5,122 nt of DNA, from positions 1 to 5,122 of the forward strand of contig JAEYQF010000414.1 in the NCBI GenBank assembly GCA_023410155.1, in the 5' to 3' direction. The position numbers and the translations under genes are program-made. The notes under the pieces were generated by a model, which searched no databases, was not told where the DNA came from, and worked only from the letters and a program-made list of their open reading frames with translations. Positions 5,112 to 5,122 of this stretch are shown here, in pieces (the stretch's first letter is position 1; each line of letters opens with the position of its first letter). The stretch is from Verrucomicrobiota bacterium (lineage in GTDB: Bacteria > Verrucomicrobiota > Verrucomicrobiia > Opitutales > Opitutaceae).

Positions 5112-5122
5112 GGGGAGAGGGT

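Overview
The window looks like ordinary chromosome from a GC-rich Gram-negative bacterium. Two genes encode probable lipoproteins, one of them a Pal/OmpA-type peptidoglycan-binding protein, so an outer membrane is expected. Six protein genes and one tRNA gene are supported. None of the six start codons has a clear Shine-Dalgarno sequence. The overall style (ECF sigma factor followed by a small one-helix anti-sigma-like protein lacking canonical zinc ligands, SD-poor starts, a Pal-like lipoprotein away from other tol genes) suggests the Verrucomicrobia/Opitutaceae neighbourhood. That placement is inference from general resemblance, not from a search.

Layout. Bases 1-1148, minus strand: an ECF sigma factor (537-1148) followed 42 bases later by the start of a probable membrane-anchored anti-sigma protein (494 down to base 1), which runs off the left edge. 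A plausible self-recognised ECF promoter lies just upstream of the sigma gene. Bases 1323-1397, plus strand: tRNA-Lys(UUU) with encoded CCA. Bases 1447-2707, plus strand: an orphan NarL/FixJ-type response regulator and then the Pal-like lipoprotein. A 19-bp perfect hairpin with a GAAA loop follows pal and separates it from the convergent minus-strand pair. That pair is an M48-family lipoprotein metallopeptidase homologue (5111-4308) and, 52 bases downstream, an M20-family dipeptidase (4255-2882).

How the genes may work together. The sigma/anti-sigma pair is a typical extracytoplasmic signalling switch. Pal and the M48 lipoprotein would both act at the envelope, while the M20 enzyme would cleave dipeptides in the cytoplasm. 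An envelope-homeostasis theme is possible, but adjacency is the only evidence.

The most notable observation is that the M48 protein reads H-K-I-A-H where the family has H-E-x-x-H. The catalytic glutamate is replaced by lysine through one base difference, while the three zinc ligands and the rest of the protein look intact. I see no mobile element, CRISPR array, phage gene or clearly new multi-gene system. No gene-free stretch exceeds 300 bases; the longest are 1149-1322 and 2708-2881, and their contents are described below.
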